NCBI RefSeq assembly: GCF_004965515.1
Contig: NZ_SSHH01000002.1
Coordinates: 268,840 to 332,839, forward strand
Reading direction: 5' to 3'
DNA length: 64,000 bases
From: Alteraurantiacibacter aquimixticola
GTDB lineage: Bacteria; Pseudomonadota; Alphaproteobacteria; Sphingomonadales; Sphingomonadaceae
This document shows, piece after piece, positions 55,190 through 64,000 of the stretch. The notes below the pieces were generated by a model. The model was not told where the DNA came from, searched no databases, and saw only the letters and a program-made list of their open reading frames with translations. The translations under genes were made by a program, and so were the position numbers. Numbering within the stretch: the stretch's first letter is position 1; each line of letters starts with the position of its first letter.

Positions 55190-56446
55190 TCAATTCGCTT
55201 GCGAAAGCTCCGGAAGCGCGTCGGCTGCGGCCGGCGCGCTTCGGGCATTCCTGACATCGACGGCTTGCTGGACGGCCTGGTAGAACAGGTCGCGCTCCAG
55301 CCCCCTGCCCTCGTCATCGGTGGCGAGCGGCCAGTTGGCATTGCTGGCGATCACGAGGTTGCGAGCGGGATCGATGAAGATCCCCTGCCCGAAGATGCCG
55401 CCCGCGGCGAAACTGCCATCGGCATAGGTCCACCACTGGTAGCCGTAATTGCGCCGCGCGCGGTCGGTATCGTAATGCGTTGATGTCGCCTCGGCGAACC
55501 AGCCTTCGGGCACCATGCGCTGGCCACCCGCGACACCGTCCGCCAGCACGAACAGGCCGAAACGCGCCATGTCGCGCGTTGCGGCCTGGATGCAGCAACC
55601 GCTGATCTCATTGCCGGTGGGGTTGAGCAGCCATGTGGCGTCCTGCTCCATGCCGAAGGGGCGCCAGACCTTCTCCGACAAATATTCAGCCAGCGGCTTG
55701 CCCGTCGTCTCGCTGACGAGAATGCCGATCAGGTTCGTCTCGCCGGTCTTGTAGACCCAGCGCTCGCCCGGCGGGCTCTCGCGCTCCAGCCCGCGCATAT
55801 AGCTGACGGTCGCGTCCACGCCTTCTTCAGGCTCATGCGCATTGAAGCGGGCGACATCCGATTGCGGATCCGAATAGTCCTCGTTCCAGCGCACGCCGGA
55901 ACTCATCGTCAGCAGCTGGCGGATGGTCACATCGTCATAGGCCGACCCGCGCAGGTCCGGAATGTAGCTGCTGACCGGGTCTTCCAGCGATTGGATCGCG
56001 CCGTCCTTGATCGCCGCACCCACCAGCGTCGAGGTAAGGCTCTTGGCGACTGAGAAGCTGGTCCAGCGCCCCTCCGGCCCGAAGCCGAGGCCATAACGTT
56101 CGAGCACGACCTCGCCATCCTGCACCACGACGATGGCGGCGGAGCGCTGGCTGGCCATATATGCATCGAGGTCGAGATCGAGATCGGGCGTAATGTCCTC
56201 GCCTGCAGGCAGCGCCAACACTTCCCCGCCCGCAGCGATCACCCGCGAATCCACCAGCCAACCCAGTCGGTCGAGCATGCGGAAACCCGCCGCGCGCTGC
56301 TCGTCGTTCCAGAAGAGGATATCGGTATCGGTGGGCATGGTAGCGACCAGTGCGCGCTGGTCGTCGTCCAGTGCCAACCAGCCGACCGCCGCAATGCCGA
56401 GAGGCACGCCCAGCGCCAGCGCGCCACGCTTCAACCACTTGCTCAC
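55190..56446 (-). CDS. Serine hydrolase of the beta-lactamase/DD-peptidase (class C) family
   Basis: A 418-residue membrane-anchored or exported protein with an N-terminal hydrophobic segment (LALGVPLGIAAVGWLAL) and a penicillin-binding-protein-like catalytic domain. The nucleophile motif is SVAK (S132-K135), followed by the expected motif-two region around YKTGETNLIGIL and a C-terminal GGIFGQGIFIDP in place of KTG. Such proteins include esterases, peptidases and few true beta-lactamases, so resistance should not be assumed. It starts at GTG four bases after the cfa stop, so it is in the same unit. Confidence 0.82.
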   Translation of the reverse strand: MSKWLKRGALALGVPLGIAAVGWLALDDDQRALVATMPTDTDILFWNDEQRAAGFRMLDRLGWLVDSRVIAAGGEVLALPAGEDITPDLDLDLDAYMASQRSAAIVVVQDGEVVLERYGLGFGPEGRWTSFSVAKSLTSTLVGAAIKDGAIQSLEDPVSSYIPDLRGSAYDDVTIRQLLTMSSGVRWNEDYSDPQSDVARFNAHEPEEGVDATVSYMRGLERESPPGERWVYKTGETNLIGILVSETTGKPLAEYLSEKVWRPFGMEQDATWLLNPTGNEISGCCIQAATRDMARFGLFVLADGVAGGQRMVPEGWFAEATSTHYDTDRARRNYGYQWWTYADGSFAAGGIFGQGIFIDPARNLVIASNANWPLATDDEGRGLERDLFYQAVQQAVDVRNARSAPAAADALPELSQAN

Positions 56447-56450
56447 GCGA

Positions 56451-57692
56451 TCACGCGCCCTTCACCAGCGTCACCTGGCTCACCGTTATGCCGCCGCCGC
56501 GGAAGCCGCCTTCGCAATACTGCAGGTAATAGCGCCACAAGCGGCAGAAGCGCTCGTCGAACCCGGCAGGCAGGCGATCCTCCGCTACCGCGCGGTCAAA
56601 GGCGAGGCGCCAGGCTTTCAGCGTCTCCGCATAGTCTTCGCCGAAATCCTCCTGGTCCGTCCATGCAAGCCCGCGCTCCTCGGCAAGGCGGCGGAACTCG
56701 CTCGCACGGATCAGCATGCCGCCGGGGAAGACATAGGCCTGGATGAAGTCGGCATTGCGTGCATAGCCGTCGAACAGCTCCTCCTGCATGGCGATATACT
56801 GGATCGCCGCACGGCCGCCGGGCTTCAGGTTGCGGGCGAGGCAATCCATGAAAGTGGGCCAGTATTCGCGGCCCAGCGCCTCGACCATCTCCACGCTGAC
56901 CACGGCATCGAACTGGCCGGATACGTCGCGATAATCCTGCTTGCGGAAATTGACCTTGGGATGGAGGCGGTGTGCCCAGTCCAGCTGCTCGTCGGACAGG
57001 CTGATCGCGGTGACGTCGCTGCCTTGGTCGGCGAAATGCGCCGCCAACGCACCCCAGCCGCAGCCAATCTCAAGCAGTGTATCAGGCGTGCCGAGCCGTT
57101 CGGACAAGCGTTGCCACTTGCGCCTTTGCGCTGCTTCCAGCCCGTCCTCGCCCACTGCAAGCGCACTGGAATAGCTCATGGTCGGATCGAGCCATGCGCC
57201 ATAGAAGTCATTGCCGAGGTCGTAATGCAGGTGGATGTTGCGCTCCGCCCGCGCCCTGGTGTTGCGGTTGAGCGCATGGAAAGCGCGCGCGGCCCAGCGC
57301 CACGGTCCCTTGGCGCGGCCGGTCTCGCCCAGCGCCTCCCCATTGGCCATGAACAGGGCGAAGAGGGGGACGGGATCGGGACTGTCCCATTCGCCCGCTT
57401 CCCATGCCTGGTACCAACCGGCCGAACCGCCGGTCGCGAGCCGCATCAGCGCGCGCCAATCATTCAGGCGGACCTCGCATTCGAAACCGGGCTGGCGGCC
57501 GCCCAGCGTGACCTTTGATCCATCAGGCAAGGTCCCGTGAATTGTGCCCCTCTCCAGCCCCTCGTCTATCCGGTCGAGCAGCTTGCGAAAGCCGGGGGCG
57601 AGCAGGCGCGCGAAGAGGCCGGGACGCGCGCCAAACCGCTGTCCCGATTGCAGTAATCCTGCGCCGCGCCTGTCCTCACCCCGTGTCGCCAT
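56451..57692 (-). CDS. cfa: Cyclopropane-fatty-acyl-phospholipid synthase
   Basis: Methylates double bonds of membrane phospholipid acyl chains using S-adenosylmethionine, a stationary-phase and stress modification. The 413-residue protein has the SAM motif LLEIGCGWGALAAHFA, the conserved HYDLGNDFYGAWLD with TMSYSSA, and the late EDFGEDYAETLKAWR. ATG 57692 is used; a GTG at 57734 overlapping the photolyase stop as GTGA would add 14 residues and is equally possible. The 5' neighbour is the photolyase gene, the 3' neighbour the serine hydrolase. Confidence 0.92.
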   Translation of the reverse strand: MATRGEDRRGAGLLQSGQRFGARPGLFARLLAPGFRKLLDRIDEGLERGTIHGTLPDGSKVTLGGRQPGFECEVRLNDWRALMRLATGGSAGWYQAWEAGEWDSPDPVPLFALFMANGEALGETGRAKGPWRWAARAFHALNRNTRARAERNIHLHYDLGNDFYGAWLDPTMSYSSALAVGEDGLEAAQRRKWQRLSERLGTPDTLLEIGCGWGALAAHFADQGSDVTAISLSDEQLDWAHRLHPKVNFRKQDYRDVSGQFDAVVSVEMVEALGREYWPTFMDCLARNLKPGGRAAIQYIAMQEELFDGYARNADFIQAYVFPGGMLIRASEFRRLAEERGLAWTDQEDFGEDYAETLKAWRLAFDRAVAEDRLPAGFDERFCRLWRYYLQYCEGGFRGGGITVSQVTLVKGA

Positions 57693-57730
57693 GCCTGCCT
57701 TATGCGCATCGGCATATGCGGTTGCAAGGC

Positions 57731-59116
57731 TCACCCCTTCATCGCGCGATAGGCTTCCAGCGCCCGTTCGCGCCCTTCCTTGTGGCCGATGATCTTCGCC
57801 GGATAGCCGGCAGGCTTGCAGCCATGCGCCTCCGGATCGTGGATATAGGGATCGTCGATATCGGCGAGTTCGGGGACATGTTGGCGGATATAGTCGCCCG
57901 CATCGAACTTCTCGCTTTGCGAAAGCGGGGCCATGATCCGCACGAACATGTTGGAATCGACGCCCGTGCCGGAGACCCACTGCCAGTTGGTGGCGTTGGA
58001 GGCGTAGTCGGCATCGACCAGTGTGTCCCATAACCAGCGCTCGCCATGGCGCCAGTCGATCAGCAGGTGCTTAATGAGGAAGCTTGCCGCGATCATGCGC
58101 ACGCGGTTGTGCATCCAGCCGGTCTGCCACAACTGCCGCATTCCGGCATCGACGATCGGGTATCCGGTGCGCCCCTGTTGCCAGGCCTTCAGGTCCTCCT
58201 CGATTCTGTGGCCGCGATTGGGGTTGCGCCAGAAGCTCTGGTCATAGCCGTCGCGATAGGGCGTCTCGCCATAGGCGGGGAATTGCAGGGCGAGGTTCTG
58301 GGCGTAGTCGCGCCACACGAGCTCGGCCTTGAAGAAGCGCGCGCCGTCGCTGCGGTGTTGGGCGATCTGCTGCCACAGTTGGCGCGGGCTGACTTCGCCG
58401 AAATGGAGGTGCGGGCTCATCTTCGAGGAGCCATCGAGGGAGGGCTTTTCGCGGTCCTCCTTGTAGTCGCCGATCACCTCGATGAAGGCATCGAAGCGCT
58501 CCATCGCGGCGGCGGAGCCTGCGGTCCAGAAGTCGCGCATGCCGCCCGCCCAGTCGGGCTTGGCGGGGAGGAGGTTCCACTCGGTGAGTGTGTCTGACTT
58601 CGGCCAGCTGTCGGGCGCGGAGAGCTTGGGTTCGGGGAGGATGTCGAAGCTGTCGATGGCGGCGAAGACTGCGTTCTTGAAGGGGGTGAAGATCTTGTAG
58701 GGGCTGCCCGAACCGGTGGTGACCGTACCGGGAGGGAGCAGGTAGTTGCCATCATGGAGGCACAGGTCGAGCCTGCCTGACAGCTCTTCCTCAGCATTGC
58801 GCCACCATGGCTCGTAGTGACGCAGCGCGTGAACGGTCTTCGCGCCGGTCTCCTCTGCTAGCTGGCAGAGCACGTCCACCGCCCTGCCGCGCCGAAGCAC
58901 GAGCTGCATGTCGTGGCGGTGCAGGTCCTTCGCCAGCGCCTCCAGCGCATGGTGCAAGTACCAGCGCGAGGCGGCGCCCATCCTGCGGTCACCCGGCGTC
59001 TCGTCGTCGAGCACGTAGACCGGGATCACCGGACCCGCTTGTGCGGCACAGTGGAAGGCGGCCTGGTCGGCGAGCCTCAGGTCGCGGCGTAGCCAGACGA
59101 TTTGCGGTTCGGACAC
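57731..59116 (-). CDS. phr: Deoxyribodipyrimidine photolyase
   Basis: Repairs ultraviolet-induced cyclobutane pyrimidine dimers using light. The 461-residue protein has the N-terminal antenna domain (IVWLRRDLRLADQ, VIPVYVLDDETPGDRRMG) and the C-terminal FAD domain with TGYPIVDAGMRQLWQTGWMHNR, LIDWRHGERWLWDTLVDAD and NATNWQWVSGTGVDSN, the full signature of class I CPD photolyases. Translation starts at GTG 59116 with GAAGGGA upstream. It follows the membrane hydrolase gene by 36 bases. Confidence 0.93.
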   Translation of the reverse strand: MSEPQIVWLRRDLRLADQAAFHCAAQAGPVIPVYVLDDETPGDRRMGAASRWYLHHALEALAKDLHRHDMQLVLRRGRAVDVLCQLAEETGAKTVHALRHYEPWWRNAEEELSGRLDLCLHDGNYLLPPGTVTTGSGSPYKIFTPFKNAVFAAIDSFDILPEPKLSAPDSWPKSDTLTEWNLLPAKPDWAGGMRDFWTAGSAAAMERFDAFIEVIGDYKEDREKPSLDGSSKMSPHLHFGEVSPRQLWQQIAQHRSDGARFFKAELVWRDYAQNLALQFPAYGETPYRDGYDQSFWRNPNRGHRIEEDLKAWQQGRTGYPIVDAGMRQLWQTGWMHNRVRMIAASFLIKHLLIDWRHGERWLWDTLVDADYASNATNWQWVSGTGVDSNMFVRIMAPLSQSEKFDAGDYIRQHVPELADIDDPYIHDPEAHGCKPAGYPAKIIGHKEGRERALEAYRAMKG

Positions 59117-59152
59117 GTCGTTTCCCTTCAGCTTGTGCGAAGGCGAACCGAC

Positions 59153-60079
59153 CTATCCGCCATCGGGCTCCGGCGCGAGCGGCTGCGGTTCGCAAACCTC
59201 GGCGGGCAGCTCCAGCGTGAAGGTGCCCTCCCCGCGCGCCAGATAGCGCGCATCGGTTAGGAGGTAGCGCCCGTCATCGGCAACATGGACCAAGGGCGTA
59301 CGCGACCAGAACAGGAATGGCCCGGCCTGAGGCACGGCGGCGACGATGTCCGGCTTGTCCGCATCGGTCAGGTCGAAGTCGCCCCGGCGCTCCCCGCCCA
59401 CCGTGTAGCGGCCATTGCCGCCTACGATCATCTCGCGCGTCCAGAAGGTGAGCGGCTCGGGGCTGGCGATCACCACCTCGCCCTCGCCCGCCGCCTGCCG
59501 CTCGGCATTCCACGTAATCCCCGCATTCAGCCCGATATATGCGAGCATCGCCACCAGCGCGACGCGCGCGGGCTTCATCCATTCGCCGCCCCGCTTCTCG
59601 CGCCTGAGCGAGAACCACACCGACCCGATCAAGAGCGCCCACAGCCAGATGTCGATGATGAACAGCACATCGCCATAGAACCAGCGGCTGCTGAAAGGCT
59701 CCAACAAGCGGACGCCATAGACGTTCATCCAGTCGAGCGCCGGATGCGTCAGGCAACCGATCAGGCTGAGCAGGTAGAGCCATTTGAAGTTGACCGGCAG
59801 CCGCCCCTCCGGCCGCGTGCCACGCTTCACCTGCCAGCGGTCATAGGCCCAGAGCAGCCCCGCCAGCGCCAGCGGCAGCAGCAGCCATGCGGGCGGACCA
59901 TGCGTGATGCCGCGGCGGAAGCCGAGATGCTCGTGCCCCTCCAGCCACAGGAAGCAGGCTGCATCGACATCGGGCAGGTTGGCGCCGATGATGAGCGCGG
60001 GCATGGCTAGACCCGTCTTGCGCTTGAGGCCGCACTGGCCGAGCAGCGCGCCGGCGAGCGAATGGGTCAGGTTGTCCAT
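59153..60079 (-). CDS. Membrane-bound metal-dependent hydrolase (YdjM/DUF457 family)
   Basis: A 308-residue protein with the family start DNLTHSLAGALLGQCGL and an early NLPDVDAA, followed by HLGFRRGITHGPPAW and HPALDWMNVYGVRLLEP, which together supply His and Asp residues typical of this putative metal hydrolase group; five or so membrane helices follow or intervene. The C-terminal 100 residues form a soluble beta-rich domain. The biochemical activity is not established. Escherichia coli YdjM is LexA-regulated, but no GTTC-N7-GTTC box is seen here. It begins three bases after the stop of the small secreted protein gene. Confidence 0.85.
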   Translation of the reverse strand: MDNLTHSLAGALLGQCGLKRKTGLAMPALIIGANLPDVDAACFLWLEGHEHLGFRRGITHGPPAWLLLPLALAGLLWAYDRWQVKRGTRPEGRLPVNFKWLYLLSLIGCLTHPALDWMNVYGVRLLEPFSSRWFYGDVLFIIDIWLWALLIGSVWFSLRREKRGGEWMKPARVALVAMLAYIGLNAGITWNAERQAAGEGEVVIASPEPLTFWTREMIVGGNGRYTVGGERRGDFDLTDADKPDIVAAVPQAGPFLFWSRTPLVHVADDGRYLLTDARYLARGEGTFTLELPAEVCEPQPLAPEPDGG

Positions 60080-60082
60080 GAG

Positions 60083-60502
60083 CTATTCTACAGCCCAACA
60101 GCGCTGTCCGAACCACTCCTTTCGAAGACAAGCCTGCTTCGTGAGAAAGTACTCCCACTCAACGGCGATCAGAGAACCGTCAGATTGATGCCGGACGACC
60201 ATCAGCATGTCGGGAAGTCGAACGCGCTGGCCACTAAGCGTATACATGATTTCCCGCCCTGTCCCGACATCAGGTCCTGCCAAAGTCTTAGTGTTGGAGA
60301 ACCTGCTGCTGACGAGAGCGCTCAGACAAATTTCATCAGCCTCACCGGTACAGCGCGGGTCGTCTCCAAGGTACTGTACGCGGTCTGGAGTACCGATCAT
60401 CAGCGAGAAGATCGGTTCAGGGTCGGCTTCCTCTTTCGCCACCCCACTAACCGCCGCGAAGGCGATCAGGCACAAGGCGGCAAGGAACCTCACCCTACTC
60501 AA
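60083..60502 (-). CDS. Small secreted protein of unknown function, low GC
   Basis: A 139-residue protein with a signal peptide (FLAALCLIAFAAVSGVA, cleavage near residue 22). The mature part has four cysteines (RCTGEADEICLSAL, TKQACLRKE, QRCWAVE) and no family I recognise. The DNA is markedly poorer in GC than its surroundings: 61 of 120 bases in 60121-60180 plus 60241-60300, against 44 of 60 in 59161-59220, which suggests a foreign origin. Translation would begin at TTG 60502 or GTG 60493, overlapping or abutting the korB stop. It sits between korB and the hydrolase gene. Confidence 0.6.
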   Translation of the reverse strand: MSRVRFLAALCLIAFAAVSGVAKEEADPEPIFSLMIGTPDRVQYLGDDPRCTGEADEICLSALVSSRFSNTKTLAGPDVGTGREIMYTLSGQRVRLPDMLMVVRHQSDGSLIAVEWEYFLTKQACLRKEWFGQRCWAVE

Positions 60503-61520
60503 CCGTCCAGCTCTGCCCCTTGGCGAGCAGCTTGGCGAGGCTGGTATCCTTGCCTTCTGACGCGCGAGCCTTCTCCGCCATCACGGCGCTTTCATAGGTC
60601 GGCGCGGGATCGTCATAGATCACGCCCAGCGGCATGGGGAATGGGCCGAAAGGCAGCTCCACCAGCATATGGGCGAGCATGCGATTGGTCGCATCATGCA
60701 CCTGCACACCGGCGGCCTGCCAGTCGCCATCGACCACATCGACCACCTCGAAACGGAAGTTCGCGGCATCGAGCTTGAGGCCCTTGATCTCGCCCGTCTT
60801 CTGGTTGCCGAACAGCATGGGCTCACCATGGGTCAGCCACAGCTGGCGATCCTCCGCCCCCTTCGGCGCGGCGAAATCGTCGAACACATCCTTGTTGTAG
60901 ACGATGCAGTTCTGGAAGATCTCGATGAAGGCGGCGCCCTTGTGGGCATGCGCGGCCTTGAGCACGTCGGGCAGATTCTTCGACACGTCGAAACCGCGCG
61001 CGACGAAACGCGCCCCCGCGCCCAGCGCAAAGGCGCAAGGGTTGGTCGGGTGATCGACCGAGCCCAGCGGCGTGGACGGCGAGCGCGTATTTTCGCGGCT
61101 GGTGGGCGAGTACTGGCCCTTGGTCAGCCCGTAAATCTCGTTGTTGAACAGCATGATCTGCATGTTCACATTGCGGCGCAGCACATGCATCAAATGGTTG
61201 CCGCCGATGGAGAGCCCATCGCCGTCACCCGTCACCAGCCACACGTCGAGATCGGGATTGGCCAGCTTCACGCCGGTCGCAAAAGCGGGCGCGCGGCCGT
61301 GGATGGTGTGGAAGCCGTAGCTCTCGATGTAATAGGGGAAACGGCTGGAGCAGCCGATGCCGGAAATGAAGCAGGTGTTCGCCGGGTCGGCGCCCAGCTG
61401 CGGCAGCGTGCGCTGTACAGCCTTCAGGATCGCATAGTCCCCGCAACCCGGGCACCAGCGTACCTCCTGATCGGTTTCCCAGTCCTTGAGCGTGGTTTCG
61501 ACTTTGGTAAGTTCGTTCAC
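60495..61520 (-). CDS. korB: 2-oxoacid (2-oxoglutarate):ferredoxin oxidoreductase, beta subunit
   Basis: The thiamine-diphosphate and iron-sulfur subunit of a ferredoxin-linked 2-oxoacid oxidoreductase. The 341-residue protein has cluster cysteines C23 and C26 (WCPGCGDY), C57 (GIGCSSR) and a later Cys (FQNCIVYNKD), and the ThDP motif TGDGDGLSIGGNH...LFNN (98-127). Substrate could be 2-oxoglutarate or another 2-oxoacid; the two-subunit architecture matches the KorAB type found in aerobes. It starts at GTG 61520 with a GGAGG site about nine bases upstream and follows korA after 127 bases that contain a pair of inverted repeats. Confidence 0.9.
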   Translation of the reverse strand: MNELTKVETTLKDWETDQEVRWCPGCGDYAILKAVQRTLPQLGADPANTCFISGIGCSSRFPYYIESYGFHTIHGRAPAFATGVKLANPDLDVWLVTGDGDGLSIGGNHLMHVLRRNVNMQIMLFNNEIYGLTKGQYSPTSRENTRSPSTPLGSVDHPTNPCAFALGAGARFVARGFDVSKNLPDVLKAAHAHKGAAFIEIFQNCIVYNKDVFDDFAAPKGAEDRQLWLTHGEPMLFGNQKTGEIKGLKLDAANFRFEVVDVVDGDWQAAGVQVHDATNRMLAHMLVELPFGPFPMPLGVIYDDPAPTYESAVMAEKARASEGKDTSLAKLLAKGQSWTVE

Positions 61521-61536
61521 AGTGCAGCCTCCTCAA

Positions 61537-61631
61537 CCCGTTCGGGCTGAGCCTGTCGAAGCCCCGCTTTTCCTTTCGGGAGCGGCGCAGAAAAAGAAGA
61601 ACGGCCCTTCGACAAGCTCAGGGCGAACGGG
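61537..61631. repeat. Inverted pair of a second repeat family between korA and korB
   Basis: CCCGTTCGGGCTGAGCCTGT and on to GAAGCCCC (61537-61565) faces GGCCCTTCGACAAGCTCAGG through GGCGAACGGG (61603-61631); the arms are about 29 bases long with few mismatches and a 37-base spacer. The core, GTTCGCCCTGAGCTTGTCGAAGG, is a repeat common in many alphaproteobacterial genomes. In the korA-korB transcript it would form one long hairpin ending four bases before the korB ribosome site. Confidence 0.85.
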
Positions 61632-61647
61632 GAGTGTGTGGAGCGCA

Positions 61648-63516
<1,869 letters not shown>

Positions 63517-63667
63517 CGTCGAATCCTGTTTCAGCGCGAAAGACGCGCCATAAGCCAATATCGGCGTGCCACCTAGGCACCGCCCCAGAGTGCCGCAATC
63601 AAGTTTTTCTGTCCGGGCCGCAATGCCAGCATGGAAATGCTCCACCGCTTTGACTAGTTGGCATGGC

Positions 63668-64000
63668 ATGAGCACACCCGATCCCGCCCTTTACCGCCCC
63701 TGCGTCGGCACCATGATGGTGAACGAGGCCGGTCACGCCTTCGTCGGCAAGCGTATCGACAACCAGGAGGGCGACTGGTGGCAGATGCCGCAGGGGGGCG
63801 TCGATCCGGGGGAAGACATGGACAAGGCCATGTTCCGCGAACTGGGCGAGGAGACGGGGGTGAAGAAGAAGCACCTCTCGATCATCAGTACTCTGGACCA
63901 TGAGCTGTTCTACGACCTGCCCGAAGAGCTGCGGGGCAAGCTGTGGGGCGGCAAGTTCATCGGCCAGCGGCAGACCTGGTACTGCGTGCGCTTCACCGGC
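63668..64000 (+). CDS. rppH: RNA 5'-pyrophosphohydrolase (3' end outside window)
   Basis: A Nudix enzyme that removes pyrophosphate from the 5' end of mRNA and so triggers decay. The first 111 codons are present and open to the window end. The start is ATG 63668 (STPDPALYRPCVGTMMV), with the N-terminal NQEGDWWQMPQGGVDPGED and the Nudix box GGVDPGEDMDKAMFRELGEE (residues 43-62) through GV, all matching RppH; GGKFIGQRQTWY is also diagnostic. It is divergent from korA across 151 bases in which I see no clear element. Confidence 0.93.
   Translation, partial: MSTPDPALYRPCVGTMMVNEAGHAFVGKRIDNQEGDWWQMPQGGVDPGEDMDKAMFRELGEETGVKKKHLSIISTLDHELFYDLPEELRGKLWGGKFIGQRQTWYCVRFTG

Noticed and set aside
55190-56446. 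Beta-lactamase (antibiotic resistance) call for the serine hydrolase
   Set aside because: The SxxK motif alone is shared with many peptidases and esterases, and the third KTG-type motif is not conserved.

Overview
The window looks like chromosomal DNA from an aerobic, high-GC alphaproteobacterium, most likely order Sphingomonadales (Erythrobacteraceae or Sphingomonadaceae type). This rests on gene content and order: a phoR / phosphate porin / pstSCAB / phoU / phoB block, an imuA-imuB-dnaE2 mutagenesis cassette with a GTTC-N7-GTTC LexA box, a zapA - 6S RNA - fau arrangement, a PrsK/PrsR pair with an XrtA-type sugar transferase, and alpha-type PstC and PstA with long N-termini. Taxonomy is inference; no 16S gene is present. 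No insertion sequence, prophage, integrase, CRISPR array or replication origin is visible, coding density is very high, and no stretch longer than 300 bases lacks a feature.

Layout. 1-5.7 kb: branched-chain amino acid synthesis (ilvB partial, ilvH, ilvC), a YceI protein, then leuA preceded by a Leu-rich leader peptide and hairpins. 5.8-11.1 kb: a hybrid histidine kinase, an AHH-family nuclease overlapping an unrecognised gene, and divergent recJ. 11.1-20.2 kb: two tandem tRNA-Glu genes and the complete phosphate-starvation block. 20.2-26.7 kb (minus strand): LexA box, imuA, imuB, dnaE2 and an extensin-like membrane protein. 26.8-31.8 kb: FMN-binding stress protein, sodium-dependent transporter, panB, DUF475 protein, bile-acid-type symporter. 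31.9-38.5 kb (minus): exopolysaccharide sugar transferase, PrsK, PrsR and a TPR protein. 38.7-43.8 kb: small unknown proteins, an SLC13 permease, tRNA-Leu, efp-suhB, thiE. 44.2-48.4 kb (minus): tkt-gap-pgk. 48.6-50.1 kb: a small coiled-coil gene, zapA, 6S RNA, fau and a DUF2842 protein. 50.1-55.2 kb: methyltransferase, tRNA-Asp, thyA, tRNA-Pro, purF, SDR and PilZ proteins. 55.2-63.5 kb (minus, nearly gapless): korA, korB, a low-GC small secreted protein, a membrane hydrolase, photolyase, cyclopropane fatty acid synthase and a serine hydrolase. The window ends inside rppH.

How the genes work together. The first block covers most of valine/isoleucine synthesis and the first leucine step; panB draws on the same 2-ketoisovalerate pool. 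The Pho block contains sensor, regulator, outer-membrane porin, ABC transporter and PhoU, with 11-bp-phased candidate PhoB half-sites before the porin and pstS. ImuA/ImuB/DnaE2 form an error-prone translesion system under SOS control. PrsK/PrsR is a two-component pair expected to control exopolysaccharide or PEP-CTERM genes elsewhere on the chromosome.

The most interesting signals are: the leucine leader before leuA; a palindromic repeat inserted in frame in dnaE2, with an inverted pair of relatives between ilvH and ilvC; a second repeat family as an inverted pair between korA and korB; the AHH nuclease two-gene unit; and the small gene fused by overlap to zapA.
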